Assembly: GCF_043290135.1 (NCBI RefSeq)
Contig: NC_134709.1
Span: 71,720,956 to 71,784,955 of the forward strand
Origin: Rhipicephalus microplus
Lineage: Eukaryota > Arthropoda > Arachnida > Ixodida > Ixodidae
DNA: 64,000 nucleotides
Direction: 5' to 3'
The notes beneath the pieces were generated by a model. That model was given only the letters and a program-made list of their open reading frames with translations. It ran no database searches and had not been told where the DNA came from. Of the stretch, positions 10,402 to 22,321 are shown in pieces. How positions within the stretch are numbered: the stretch's first letter is position 1; each line of letters begins with the position of its first letter. A program made the position numbers and the translations under genes.

Positions 10402-13400
10402 ATGGCCAGTGAGGCACCGTCGTTTCGAGCGGAAGTCAAGAATGCATCTGTCTTTCAGTGGAGCGCCAGAGGACAGAAGTCGCGCATGTCTGATTTTAGA
10501 CAGTTTGTATTTGTGAACCACTTCCCCAATATCGTGATTTGTGAACCCAACCTGTGTGCTTCAATCAAGCTGTCAGGACAAGAGTGCTTTACGTACTCAC
10601 AGAGACTGCAGCAAAGTTATTGTATTCATGCGCCATGACCTCACTTACGTTCACCACAGAGTCTCGCCTGATGAAGGGAATCAGTATGTGTGCCTTACTG
10701 TGAAGAAGGATAAGGTTGCATTCACGATTATCGAAACTTACTTATCTCCATCAAGCCGCCTTGACTGCGAGTGCTCACGCGGTATTCTGACATCGACTCC
10801 AAGGTCATGGGTGATCACTGGCGACTTCAATACCCACCATATCCTATGGGGAAGCTCCAGGGACAACTCTAGAGGAAGAAAATTGGTGTCCTTAGCCTCG
10901 GAGTACGGACTCTGCGTTTGTAACGATGGAAGCCCTACATAATTACGCGGATCAGCCTATAGCAGCTGCCTGTACCTTATATTGGTTTATCGCTCACTTA
11001 CCAGGAAAGTGCACTGGTTTTAAGATCTGGAAACGCGGGGCAGCGACCATATACCAACTTACCTGTGTATAGAAGGTTTCACCAGCTCTAAGTCCTCAAG
11101 AGGCCTCAAGTACACCGATTGGCCGAAATTCAAAATGTTAATGCAAGACTGCTGTACCGACGGCTCATCATATAACTTAAAGTACTCGATAATAGATGTC
11201 CTGCAGAATACCACGCATACACACTTGACTAGTCACAAGCGCACCGATTTCGACATCGAGCTTGAGAAACTTCGCGCAATACGCCGTCGTGCAGAACGAA
11301 GGTACCGACGGACAAAGTGCATGGATGATTTTAGGCTGGCTAGACGCATTCAAAAGAAAATGCAGCGGCACATGAATAAACTGGCAAGGCGACGTTCGAC
11401 ATCCTTTTGCGAGTCGTTGGATCCACGAAAGCCCCTATCACTGATATGGCGAACTGTCCGGGGTCTTAGCACAACCTTGGGTCAGCGACACCCGTTTACA
11501 TTTCTGGCACTTCACTTTCGATGCAGAGAGATTGACGTCGCAGAATCTTTCTGTAGAACAATTGCCGGTGATTCCAATTTCACAGTATCAAGAACGGGAA
11601 CATTTGACAACCCACCGCCCTCACGTGATCCCCGTATTGAATTCCAGTTTTCTATGGATGAGCTAGAGGCGGCACTGGCTCTGTGCAGACGTTCTTCAGC
11701 ACCCGGTCCTGATGGCATTACCTATCGTGCATTTTGTAATTTTGGAGACGAAGCTCGGAAGGCACTCTTACGCCTATACAACGACTTCTGGCAGACTGGT
11801 ACGGTTCCCCAGGCATGGAAGTCAAGTCGCCTCATTCCACTTCTAAAGGCTGGTAAAACTCCTTTGGATATTGCCTCATACCGTCCCATCGCACTTGCCA
11901 GTTGTGTAGGAAAAACGATGAATTGAATGATTCTAACACGAATGCAGTGGTATTTAGAGCACTACGAAATCTATCCAGTATCCATGACCGGATTCAGTCG
12001 CGGCCATTCGTCAATCGACAACGTTGTTGATCTAGTGACATATGTTCAACACCAGAAAGCCTGTAAGAGACTGTGCGCCACCCTGTTTCTAGACGTTAAG
12101 GGGGCTTAGGACAATGTCATCCATGAAGCCATCCTTAGTGCTTTGGAAACAGTAGGTCTTGGTGGCAAGATATATATGTGGGTGTACAGCTACACACAGC
12201 TGAGATCATTTTACGTGATGACAGCGAATGGCCCAACACCTGATTATTACAGCAGCCGAGGGAGGAGTGCTAAGCCCTACCCTTTTCAACCTAACTCTCA
12301 TTGGTCTAGTCGAGCAGCTACCTAGCACTGTAGAATTTTCTGTATATGCTGATGACATCTGCATTTGGACATCAGGTGTGACAAGGCCTCAGCTTCGCGC
12401 CCGTCTTCAGAAGGCTGCTACAACGACGTCATGCTATCTTCGTAAACAAGGCCTCGAGGTGTCCTGCGGAAAATGTGCAGTGGTAGCGTTCACGAGGAAA
12501 CCAATGTCTGCTTACAGTATATCGATTAATGAAGAATACATATCGTTCAGCAGAAGCCACAGGTTCTTGGGAGTCATAATAGATAGAAACCTGTCGTGGA
12601 CTCCACACGTGAACTATGCGAAGAAGCGGCTGATCGCAACATGCCACATGTTCAAATTCTATGCAGGAAAGAATTGGGGAGTGCCCATACCATCCGCGCT
12701 ACAACTGTACAGAGTGCTGTTTATCGGATTCTTACGGTACAGCTTACCTGCAATATCTAACACCGGCAAGACCAACCTGCGCGCAATTCAGAGCATTCAA
12801 GCCCAAGCACGTAAGATATGCATCGGAGTACCCCGCATTGCTTCAACGGCTGAAACCATTGCCATCGCTCAAGATCACTCAATAAATACGCATATTATTA
12901 CCGAGACAATGCGCATGCACCTCAGACATTATGCCAGGACCTTTCTCACCACCTGGCGAGCCTAGCTGCTGAAAGGCCCCGCACGACATACGGCACTATT
13001 GTCTACAAGCATCGTTCATCGTTTGCTGAGACATACGCACCGGCATCAAAGCCACTGCTTCCTCCTTGAAGCTTGAGCCGGCCGCGAGTTCACTTATTGA
13101 TTCCAGGAATGACGAGAAAATCGGACTTACCGACACATGCCTTGAAACAACTGAGTCTATTCCTACTGGAAGAAAACTACAGTAACCACGTGCACATTTA
13201 CACGGATGGCTCTACTACGCTGTCTAATTCAGGTGGAGCAGTTGTTATGCCATTACAAGGGGTAACTCGGCGTTTTAAGACTTCACATGTGACAACTTTA
13301 ACGACGGCAGAACTCGAGGCTCGGTGTAATGCACTGCAACACATCAATTCAGAAGAAAGACGAGGTAAATGGGCTGTGTTTTCTGACTCAAAACTAGCGT

Positions 13401-14026
13401 TACAGTGCCTGATATCAGTTCTCCGATGCGGATGCCACGACCAATTGACCTACCATACAAAAAGGCCATGACATCGTCTTTCAGTGGTTACCTGGGCATA
13501 GTGGTATAGGCGGCAATGATTCTGCAGATCATGCTGCTCGAACGTCACATAAAGGAGCGAACAGCGTTCCGATACCGCTTTCAGGAGCGGATGCGGTGAG
13601 ACACATTCGTCAACTGGCCCGCAGTCTCACACTGACTGAGTGGAACAAACCAAGCATACGACGTACACGACTGCACGAGCTCGACCCTTCACTACAACTC
13701 CGGCCTCCACCCGGCCTACATCGACGTGCAGCTTCGCTTCTCTATCGCCTTACGAAAGCTTATACCACGTTAATCGGAATTACTGACAGTGCGGCGTGCG
13801 ATGTTTGCGGCACCGACAAAAATATCGAACACGTGCTGTGTCATTGTCCTCGATTTGCCTCAGATAGACAAGTACTTGCCAACGCTATGCGGCAACTGGA
13901 TGCTCGGCCTCTTTCTGTGCAGGTGCTATTACAGCAACGTACACATGCCTCGACAGCCCACAAGGCAGTGAAAGCCCTGCTGTGTTTCCTGAGAAAGGCT
14001 TGTGTGAACGCCTCTGACATGCGGTA
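10402..14026 (+). pseudogene. LINE ORF2: endonuclease, reverse transcriptase, RNase H
   Basis: The polyprotein that nicks target DNA and copies element RNA. From the ATG at 10402: N-terminal endonuclease strands, then a frameshift near 10600, then GDFNTHHILWGSS (endonuclease catalytic block, about 10828-10870), and a stop at 10940. The linker and RT are read at 11135-11926 (SSAPGPDGITYRAF, SYRPIALAS) and end at TGA after KTMN. RT motif A FLDVKGA is followed by a TAG (about 12108) where Phe or Tyr is expected. The catalytic YADD is intact at 12343-12354, and HRFLGVIIDRNLSW follows. RNase H has YTDGS near 13199, ELEAR, FSDSKLAL and WLPGHSGIGGNDSADHAAR. The C-terminal zinc motif is CDVCGTDKNIEHVLCHC near 13797. 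At least four frameshifts or stops make it dead. Confidence 0.85.
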
Positions 14027-14230
14027 GAGTTCTACGCGCTGCAGTTAAAACTGTCAGTCTCTCCCCCACCCCAATTTTTTCCTCTTTTCCCTCTTTCTCG
14101 TCTTTCTTGTCCCCTTCCTTAATCCCCCAGTGTAGGGTAGCCAACCGGATGTCTTTCTGGTTAACCTCCCCGCCTTCTTCCTTTTTGTTGCTTCCTCCTT
14201 CCCATCATTATTTTCATTGTTTCGTTCACC

Positions 14231-14442
14231 TGCATCTTTCTGAAGTTTTCATTACCTAAGACACGGTTTTTTTATAACTAATGACGCCGGCAACACACGG
14301 GATTTAATGCGAAACAATCTTGTTCCCGCTGTAGAGTTAGTGGAAAGCGAGCAAACACGGGAAAATATGGCGAGCTAGACAGGATCGAAAATTGTGATAT
14401 CGCCATGCTATCCTTACAAATTTCAGGAAGTGACTGCGCATA
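14231..14442. other. Junction DNA between LINE and LTR fragment
   Basis: Nothing recognisable. The LINE 3' boundary lies somewhere in or just before this stretch. Confidence 0.3.
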
Positions 14443-14868
14443 ACTAGCGCATACTGGTCATACAAGAAAGCAAGATCCAGAGCATATAAGTGCGCGTAGA
14501 CGCGTACTCATCGAGGGAAGCTTGACGAAAACAATAGCGACTGGTTCGCTTTGTTCTATCACTCCTGCACAGCGTGGCAACGCTATTGTTCTGATGCGAG
14601 GCAGACGTATTCGCGGATGGTTCCAAACTGCGCCGTTTATCGATCGCCAAGGTGTCCGCTTCCAAGTGGGGGGAATTAGTGTGGGCATTTGTTACTTACA
14701 TCGTCCTCATCCCTGCATGATCACCATCATCCACTTGTCTTTTTGGCCTCATTGCCACTTTGGGTCATCGTCATCGTCATCGTCTGTGTACTGGCTCTGC
14801 CCGTTCGTTTTGCGAGGTCTTTCTTCAATTAAACGCTGTCGCTAGCAAGACTACCAAGATTTCATACA
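14443..14868 (+). mobile_element. 3' end of a Ty3/gypsy element: polypurine tract and 3' LTR
   Basis: The LTR is 14680-14868 (189 bp, TGTGGGC...TTCATACA) and matches the LTRs of the minus-strand element at 25083-27818. AGTGGGGGGAATTAG immediately before it is the polypurine tract, identical in position and near-identical in sequence to that element's. The conserved match upstream extends only to about CGCCAAGGTGTCCGCTT (14646). The rest of 14443-14640 is not recognised. The 5' part of the element is gone. The LTR end abuts (AT)n. Confidence 0.75.
14680..14868 (+). repeat. 3' LTR (family shared with 25083-27818)
   Basis: 189-bp LTR with TG...CA ends. CATCGTCATCGTCATCGTC-type triplets mark its middle. 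AATTAAACGC near the 3' end is a possible polyadenylation region. Confidence 0.8.
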
Positions 14869-14874
14869 ATATAT

Positions 14875-14953
<79 letters not shown>
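14869..14953. repeat. (AT)n array
   Basis: About 85 bp of TA dinucleotide repeat with a few interruptions, directly abutting an LTR end. Confidence 0.95.
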
Positions 14954-14955
<2 letters not shown>

Positions 14956-15029
14956 CATCTTCAAATATAATCTGTATAGTGGTACAGCGATGGTAATTTG
15001 CGTATCGCCCATACCACGTGTAACGAAAG

Positions 15030-15180
15030 CTATCGATTTGCGACGAAATTACACCAAACGACGTTCACGGTTTCAATTTCTTCACTAGCAGCTAGTGCAC
15101 GTCTGCACACGTTTATACTGCTACATCTTTTTAAAAATACTCCCACCTCCCAGTCACAACTAGAGCTTGTAAAATGTATA
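15030..15180. repeat. Dispersed repeat shared with 30471-30620
   Basis: ACCAAACGACGTTCACGGTTT and GCACACGTTTATACT occur here and, with a few changes, near 30490-30560, next to the BEL/Pao fragment. It is probably part of an unclassified repeat family. Confidence 0.5.
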
Positions 15181-15591
15181 GGTCTTCTAAAAAAACATTC
15201 GTGCTCGAGTTGTCATCGTCAAGCTTGGATAATTCCACCTCAACCGAAATCCAGAGAGACTAGACTAGAGAACATAAACTTGTACAGCTGCCAGACTCCT
15301 CGATTATCACCACACGATACGCTTGAAGGCCGCTTTAGGATATGCTGAGCAAAGATGAACACCAGTAGGCATTGTTTTTTTTCCACCATACATCGGTGAT
15401 CTAGCTACTTTTGACGGTAACTCAGCTTCTTCCTGTCACGTCAAGCAGTCTGCGCACTTGGAGCTCCGAAGTTGCCCGCAAGTTGTACAGTCCTAGTTGT
15501 ATTACTTTTGAACTTTAATTTTCCCAGCCCCTTGCTTAAGAATGAGTTGGATTGGAAGAGTATGTTCGACCAACAATGTTAGCAAGGTGTA

Positions 15592-16157
15592 TCAAGTAGT
15601 CTTCAAATATTTACGATGCGTCACGAGCAGTAAAATATGCAATTGGAGAGTTTGTTGGCAATTCAGAATGTCTTGGAAATATATTGTTCCTGCTTCAGGT
15701 AGGAGTGCTTTATTAAAGCACAATGTAGCGGGTGTATTTCTACTGCGCAATTGCAACCAGAAGGTGTTGGCAGAAATCCCACTTGATAATTCATAGTACA
15801 CTGCTTCGGTAGGTTCAAATGTTCCGTGAGCTTTCAGGTTCACACGGACGGAAACGTCCAACTTTGGATTAAGAATCAGCCTTTCATCAAGGTAGTCGTT
15901 GATGAATGGGATGCCTTGAACTTGTGACGATGTGTCGACCATAAGTTGAACTTCGCAGTCAGAGATTGTTCTCCTATAACTCTGCGATGTAGCATATAAA
16001 ATATAGCGTGATCAATTAAAGGTACCACTTCAGCATGTCTTAACTTGAAACATTGCTGAGGAGCTGTGTCGTGTTGCACCAATAATCCTTCCATGAATAA
16101 GCGCTTGATCTGCCAGTTTTTGGGGACGTCTGAGCATGCCAACTTAATTTGTTTCAA
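15592..16157 (-). pseudogene. Unrecognised open frames, possible coding remnant
   Basis: Two overlapping minus-strand frames (15942-15592, 116 codons; 16157-15876, 93 codons) have normal amino-acid composition, with segments such as FINDYLDERLILNPKLDV and HGTFEPTEAVYYELSSG. The downstream frame is open above 15942 to about 16010. I recognise no family. It could be an exon, an unclassified transposon remnant or chance. No splice sites or repeats decide this. Confidence 0.2.
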
Positions 16158-16275
16158 GTGGCTGTTCCGAGCTGTCTATTCGAGGTAGTTCCACAGTACA
16201 CCCATTTTATTGCGATAGCAATTAAATGGACAGTCTCGACTGGATTTTTCCGTCGTTGCCACCACCATCATCCAC

Positions 16276-16387
<112 letters not shown>

Positions 16388-16568
16388 GAGGCTGTACACG
16401 AGGGACTATTAATCAGCTGCCCGCTCATAATAGGTTCACGCGCTACGTGACGCCAAACATGCCCATAAAAGAGTGTTTTCACACTCGTCGCTTGGCTTAT
16501 AGATGGCGCTGACTGTCACTCCTACGTCTAAATTCACATATAAACCCAAAAAAGTGGATGGAGGGAAA

Positions 16569-16645
16569 GCCGCTGTGGTAGCTCAGTGGTTAGAGCATCG
16601 AACGCGTTATTCGAAGATCGTAGGTTCGATTCCTGCTCACGGCTG
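16569..16645 (+). repeat. tRNA-like segment, copy 1 (SINE head, not a tRNA gene)
   Basis: The A-box-like GTAGCTCAGTGGTTAGAGC and B-box-like AGGTTCGATTCCTG are well formed, with a TCGAA/TTCGA anticodon stem. The anticodon loop would be CGCGTTA with G at position 33 instead of U, and the acceptor stem is mismatched. It is therefore a tRNA-derived repeat rather than a working tRNA. An internal Pol III promoter could be active. Confidence 0.65.
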
Positions 16646-17024
16646 GTTATTTTTTCATCCACTTTTCTTTCTTCTTACTTACATTCCATTGGTTCTAATA
16701 ACTTCCCCTGTACATTCCTTGGGATTACTGTCTGTTAGATCTCATTATTATTGTGTTAAAACACGAGAAAACGAGCCCTTAGGTATACATTTCTTTCCCT
16801 TATCTCATTAAACGAGGGTCTCGTACTGGCAGACTTGGTGTCATTAGGTGTATACGAGGGACTATTAATCAGCTGCCCGCTCATAATAAGTTCACGTGCT
16901 ACGTGACGCCAAACGTGTGCGTAAAAGAGTGTTTTCACACGTGTCGCTTGGCTTATAGATGGCGCTGACTGTCACTCCTACTTCTAAATTCACATATAAA
17001 CCCAAAAATGTGGATGGAGGAAAG

Positions 17025-17101
17025 GCCGCTGTGCTAGCTCAGTAGTTAGAGCATCGAACGCCTTATTCGAAGGTCGTAGGTTTGATTCCTGCTCACGGCT
17101 G
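17025..17101 (+). repeat. tRNA-like segment, copy 2
   Basis: Second copy in the tandem duplication. It has an altered A box (GCTAGCTCAGTAGTTAGAGC) and B box (AGGTTTGATTCCTG), so it is more degraded than copy 1. Confidence 0.6.
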
Positions 17102-17368
17102 GTTTTTTTTCCATCCACTTTTCTTCCTTACTTAAATTCCATTGGTTGTAATAACTTCTCCTGTACATTCCTTGGCACTACTGTCTGTTCGATCTCATTA
17201 TATATATATATTTATTTATTTATTTAAAATTCCTTACAGGCCCTTTACAGGGCATTGAGTAAGGGGGGGTAATTGGTGAAGTTTTACAGATCACACAAAT
17301 TTAATTCACGCGTTACAAAGCGTTATAGCACAATAAAAATATGACGCGGTTTGCATATATATATATAT

Positions 17369-17543
17369 TGTAGGGATTTATGCGAACGACGACGAAGCAG
17401 CAAGAAACGGCAAGCCATAGCGTTGGTGCACATGCGCGACCCGAGCTTGCGTTTGTTTTGTATTTTCGGCCTGTTGGCGTCCGTCGCTCTTCTGGCGTTC
17501 CTCGGCCTTCCAGTAGGTCTGTACCTAAATAAACTGCGTGACA
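17369..17543 (+). repeat. 5' LTR of the chimeric gypsy element
   Basis: 175 bp, TGTAGGG...GCGTGACA, preceded by (TA)n. It has an extra 18 bp (GTCCGTCGCTCTTCTGGC region, near 17480) relative to the 3' LTR. Confidence 0.9.
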
Positions 17544-17620
17544 TCTGGTGGAGGTGTGTGGACTTCCGTACAAACCTGGAACTTCGCTCCCCTAAGCTTC
17601 CCCCTCTACGTGACACGAAC

Positions 17621-18875
17621 ATGGACACCGAGACGCCTCTCCAGGTGGGACCTTCGACCGTTCATGTCACTTGTGGCGCCATGTATCCTCAACGAGACCC
17701 TCCTATCTTCACGGGCTTCACTGAGTCGGACTTCGAAGATTGGTTGGCGAGGTACGACAAAGTTGGCGCAAGTAACAAATGGGACGACCCAAGTAAGCTG
17801 GGTTACGTCACGTTCTACCTTGCAGACAGCGTGCAACTGTGGTTTAATAACCACGCAGCTGACATTACTACGTGGTCTGCATTCAAGACTTATTACGGAC
17901 GTCTTTGGATGACCTGCGGCACGCAAGCTTCAAGCCGAGCACCGTTTACGTCACCGTGCGCAGCAACCAAGCGAGACCTACACGGGCTACATTGAAGATG
18001 TGTTGCATCTATGCAACCGCATCAACTCTACCATGCCTGAGGAATAAAAAATCAGGCACATTTTGAAAGGCATTGACTACGGCGCCTTTCAGATGTTGCT
18101 CGCGAGAAATTCCCTCACAATTGCTGTCCTCATTTTCCTCTGTCAATGCTTCGATGAATTGCGTAGGCAGTGCGCAATTGCTCGTCAAGCCCTCACGACT
18201 CCGGACACGCTCGCATGCTTGCACCTAGCTGCCCATCCTACCGATTAGAAGCCACTGCTTTCGACAATCAAGGACTTCGTCCGCGAAAAGGTAGCGCGCC
18301 AGCTGTCACTGCTGCCACTGACACAAGAGCCCGCGCAAGCTTTGGTACCAGACCTCCAACACGTCATTCGGACCCAAGTCGCTGAGGCCCTTCCGCCAAT
18401 GCATCACCAACCACCAGTCACTACGCCTCTCACGTACGCCGCCGTCGCTGCTCGGCCTACGCAACAGCGTATGCCATATGCTCAACCTGCCACGCCACCC
18501 TATGTCGTGCATACAACCCCAGTTGCTGCGCCGTATCCCTACGCGAGATCTTGAGCTCTATTTTACCGTCGCTCAGACGCTTGGAGGACGCCAGATAATA
18601 GAACCGTCTGTTTCGCCTGTGGTATCGCTGGACACGTCGCCCGCCACTGTCGCCGAGATTCCCCTCCAGTCGACACCGTGGGCAAGCCAATGGCGTCGTC
18701 GTCTAGGACGCCATCAAGGTACACCACTGATGGCCCTCGACCCTACGCCAACCATCGGTCACCATCGCCCCGACGACACTCCCTGTCACCTATGCGTCGC
18801 CGACCTGCTACGGAAGAGGGAAATCGATCGCTGCAGCTCCGGAGGCAACAGCTGCATAAATTTCGAACTGCTTAA
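17621..18875 (+). pseudogene. gag of the first gypsy module
   Basis: Capsid/nucleocapsid protein that packages element RNA. The ATG at 17621 opens a frame with the gypsy capsid block (DPPIFTGFTESDFEDWL, then NKWDDPSKLGYVTFYL). A frameshift near 17890 moves the reading to the third frame (SETYTGYIEDVLHLCNRIN near 17968-18015). Stops occur near 18045 and 18246, and another frame change near 18560. A zinc knuckle CFACGIAGHVARHC is at 18609-18650, followed by an Arg/Ser-rich tail to 18875. The same capsid family occurs in the intact gag at 63450. It is dead by at least four lesions. Confidence 0.8.
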
Positions 18876-18887
18876 GGCCTCCTTCTT

Positions 18888-19826
18888 TCTCGCCGCAAAA
18901 CATTATTGACGTCAATGTTGAGGGGACCGGCGCACAAGCGCTTATCGACACAGGGGCCGCCGTTTCCATATTCTGTGAGACCTTATGCCGCATGTTGAAA
19001 AAGGTGACGACGCCTCTTTCGGGCCTGGTGCTCCGCACGGCCAACTCGCAGTGCATACAGCCTACAGCTCTGTGCACTGCACGTGTCATTATCCAAGGTG
19101 AACTTTATGCCATTGAATTTTTTTGTGCTGGCATCATGCTTCCATGAAGTCATTCTTGAATGGGACTTTCTTTCGCGTCATCGGGCCATCATAGATTGCT
19201 AACGTGCAGAAGTTGCCCTTACACCGCTGCCAACCTCTTGTTTGGTTGATTCTCTTTCTGAAGCTTACAAACTTGTGATTGTTGCAGACGCGGAAATAGC
19301 ACCGAGAACATCCACCCTTGTAGCCCTGACCTGTACGGCCGCTCCTGCCAGAACTGTTTTGTTCACTCCGTCTGACATATTTACCCGCCACCGTAGCCTA
19401 CACCTGCCATTTGCCGTACTCGCCATGGAATCCGGTGCTACCGCCATGCTCGTCCCGAACTCGCTATCGTCGCCAGTTGCCTTACTTCGCGGAGAATGTT
19501 CGGGTAACATACGAGGCGTTGACCTCTTGCGCCCTCTGGAGTTCGCCGAACACCCACTTCACCTCCAGCGCAATGCTATGACGCCACCTGTGGCCACACT
19601 GCCCGCGCCAGACTCCTTTCAGCCCTCTGTTGCCGCTGAGCTATCGCCGACACAAAGAAGGGAACTCTTGTCCCTTCTTCGAGAGTTTCGTTCTGCCTTC
19701 GATTGCGCTCAACCGTCTTTAGGTCGCACAGCGAACATCACGCACCACATTGACACAGGTACCCATGCTCCCTTACGCCAACGACCATATCGAGTTTCAG
19801 CGGAAGAGCGTCACAAACTGGTGTAA
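18888..19826 (+). pseudogene. Protease and start of RT of the first gypsy module
   Basis: Aspartic protease with the active-site block ALIDTGAAVSIF near 18938-18973 and the flap-like region ending VILEWDFLSRHRAIIDC, where DFL marks the family. A TAA at 19200 interrupts it. The downstream linker is open from 19242 and reaches the first RT residues (HHIDTGTHAPLRQRPYRV) before ending at 19826. The rest of this RT is absent. The next bases belong to another element. Confidence 0.75.
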
Positions 19827-19986
19827 GGTGCTGGGTAGTCTCACGGATGCTGCAGACCCCCCCCCCCCCCCAGGAAGCCGTAATACGAGTCCAGTGCCAG
19901 TCAATACTCCCGTGCATCGGATCAGCCACCGAATCAGGGGATCGCCTCCGGAAGTCAACGATACTGCTCCCACCACGTCAACAAAC

Positions 19987-21276
19987 ATGACCAGCACTAC
20001 GGTACAAACCTTGCCAACCGGCACGGGAAGCACGTCGTCGAAGCGCTATACGTTGGAAAGCCCACGGGCCCCGACGACGTTCCATGGTACGGAGCGCGAA
20101 GACGTTGAGGACTGGTTGGCGGACTTCGAGCGCGTAGCCAACTCGAATCAGTGGGACGACGCGGCGAAACTGGGTCGTGTCTACTTCTATCTCGAAGACG
20201 GGGCTCGCACGTGGTATCAAAATCGAGAGGAGCAGCTGACGACGTGGCCCGAATTCTCTCGTAGACTTCTGCAGACATATACCAGCGCTGACCGCCAAGA
20301 AAGAGCTGAACGAGTTATTCTTGCCCGCGTCCAGTCGCCAAACGAAACTGTGACCACGTACGTCGAAGACATGACGCGTCTCTCCCGACGGGCAAATTGA
20401 AGAATGACGGAGGACAAGAAGTTGCGTCACTTGATGCGCGGTGTCAAGGACCAGCTTTTCGCCGGCCTCGTGCGCAGCCCTCCGAAGACGGTCGCGGAGT
20501 TCTTGTCTGAAGCCGTGACAATGGAAAAAATGCTGCAGCAGCGATCAAACCTATACGACAGGCAAGTCAGTGGCATGTCCACTGCTGACATTTTCGCCGC
20601 CGCTGGGACCAGCAATGACTCCTTACGTGAACTCATCCGTAATATCGTACGTGAAGAGTTGCAAAAGGCTGGTGTAACACCTCATCCTACGGTTAGCTCT
20701 ATTGCAACTGTGATCAAGGATGAGCTGCACCAGGCCCTCCGGGACACCTTGCCTCCTGATACAGCTGCGTCAGCTCCTGCTGAATACCACCGTGGGACAA
20801 CCTACGCGGAAGCCTTGAAACGCCCTGCTGCATCGCCGCCATTTTTTGTTTATCCTGTCCCTGCAGTTTCACTCGAGTCAGCGCAGCACATACCACACTA
20901 CGAACGCACGTACACGCCACCGCCCCTGCCATTTGTCCGTGGTGCTTCTGTCGCCCATCGTTCGGTGCAACCGGTCCAGTATATCGAAGATCGCCACTCG
21001 TCTCCTCGGAAGTCTGATGTCTGGCGCACACCCAATCATCGGCCTCTATGCTTTCACTGCGGAGAAGCTGATCACTTGTACCGCCAGTGCCCTTATCGCC
21101 GTCTTGGGCTTCGTGGCTTCTCTGCGTACTCGCCGCCTCCCCGTTACGGTCAGAGACCACGCGTCATCCAAACCTACCTCTCCCAGCAGCATGCACCACC
21201 GTCTGCTGGGCGCCAGTCGCGCTCGCCATCACCGAGGCGATTTTCATCAACGCCCCAGCGGTATTCTACCGCATGA
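19987..21276 (+). pseudogene. gag of the second gypsy module, one in-frame stop
   Basis: The ATG at 19987 opens a frame through the capsid block (PTTFHGTEREDVEDWLADFE, NQWDDAAKLGRVYFYL) to a TGA at 20398-20400. It then continues in the same frame to 21276, so only one nonsense mutation separates it from intact. The zinc knuckle CFHCGEADHLYRQCPYR is at about 21049-21099, and the tail is Ser/Pro/Arg-rich. It differs clearly in sequence from the gag at 17621. The pol frame overlaps its end in another frame, the usual gypsy frameshift arrangement. Confidence 0.8.
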
Positions 21277-21293
21277 TCTCCCAGCCCCCGCCG

Positions 21294-22295
21294 GGAAAAC
21301 TAGCCGAAGCGACCTCTGGGGGCGGGGTCGCTGAACGTCGAAGCGTTGAAGAGCTCCTATTGACGCATAACCGTACAGAAACTGGTCCGACATCACCTGC
21401 TGCTGCAAAGGATAGCCGGCTTTCACTCTACATAGCAGTAACAATGGATGGTTGTGTAGTTAATGCGTTAGTGGACACCGGCGCAGACTATTCCATACTG
21501 AGCGGGAAACTGACAACGCAGCTGAAGAAAGTAATCACGCCGTGGCATAACTCGCAGATTCGGACAGCTGGTGGCCATGTCGTTACTCCACTGGGCGCCT
21601 GCACAACTAGAGTACAGATTCAAGGGTACACATTCGTAGCAAGCTGCCTTGTTCTACGTGAATGCTCCCGTGACGTCATTTTGGGAGTTGATTTTCTACA
21701 GGAAAATGGAGCTATCATTGATCTGCAAGAGCGCCGCGTCACGTTCTCAGCCCAGCGAGCAATCAACGTGCAGGATGACGGAATGCGTGTCGACGTACTC
21801 CGTATTTCTGAACAGAGCGTGACGCTTCCTGCCCGAGCCAGTGTTCTAGTCGACGTAACATGCTGCGGTTTGAGCGAAGGCGATGTGGTGGCCGAGACAA
21901 ATTTAGAACACCTCCTGCAGCAAGGCATATAAGTAGCGAGAAGTGTAATACACGTTCGTGACGGCCGATCTGAATTGCTCGTTACCAACTTTAGAAATGA
22001 GCATCGACACCTTTTCCGTGGCACTTCGATAGCGTCTGCCCACGAAGTAGCAAACGTAACCAACTGTCTCACGTCAGACATAGTGGATAACGCAGACGCA
22101 TCAATGAGCAACATTGACATCAATCCTGATCTGACCACCGATAACCAAACTGCGCTGCGAGCGCTCTTGTTCGAAACCAGGTCTTGCTTCGCAAGTTGCT
22201 CAAAGATTCGCCAGACGTCCATCACTCAACACAGGATCATCACGTACGAGGACGCACGCCCAATACCCAGCACTTCCACCAGTTTGTCACGATGA
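21294..22295 (+). pseudogene. Protease and linker of the second gypsy module
   Basis: Aspartic protease with NALVDTGADYSIL (the Asp codon of DTG at 21474) and DVILGVDFLQENGAIIDL near 21674-21725. It is open to a TAA at 21930-21932. The linker resumes at about 21975 and ends at 22295. Protease matures Gag-Pol inside the particle. Confidence 0.75.
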
Positions 22296-22321
22296 GTCAG
22301 AAGTACTGGGGGATTTATTGA

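Larger units (their letters stand above)
8951..14230 (+). mobile_element. I-group non-LTR retrotransposon (LINE), decayed
   Basis: A two-ORF LINE. ORF1 carries zinc knuckles. ORF2 has, in order, an apurinic-type endonuclease, reverse transcriptase, RNase H and a C-terminal CCHC-like motif. RNase H after RT places it in the I group rather than Jockey, CR1 or RTE. The 3' UTR is pyrimidine-rich and the end near 14200 is uncertain. No clear poly(A) tail or target duplication is visible. Confidence 0.85.
16394..17201 (+). repeat. Tandem duplication of a tRNA-headed repeat (two units, offset 456)
   Basis: Unit 1 (16394-16749) and unit 2 (16850-17201) align along their length, from ACGAGGGACTATTAATCAGC to CTGTCTGTTMGATCTCATTA. 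Each holds ATAGATGGCGCTGACTGTCA, a tRNA-like segment and TTTTTCATCCACTTTTCTT. About 100 bp of non-shared DNA (16750-16849) lies between. Divergence between units is modest, so the duplication is not very recent. Confidence 0.85.

Noticed and set aside
16569..16645. Functional tRNA gene
   Set aside because: G at position 33, a poor acceptor stem and a duplicated repeat context point to a SINE head.
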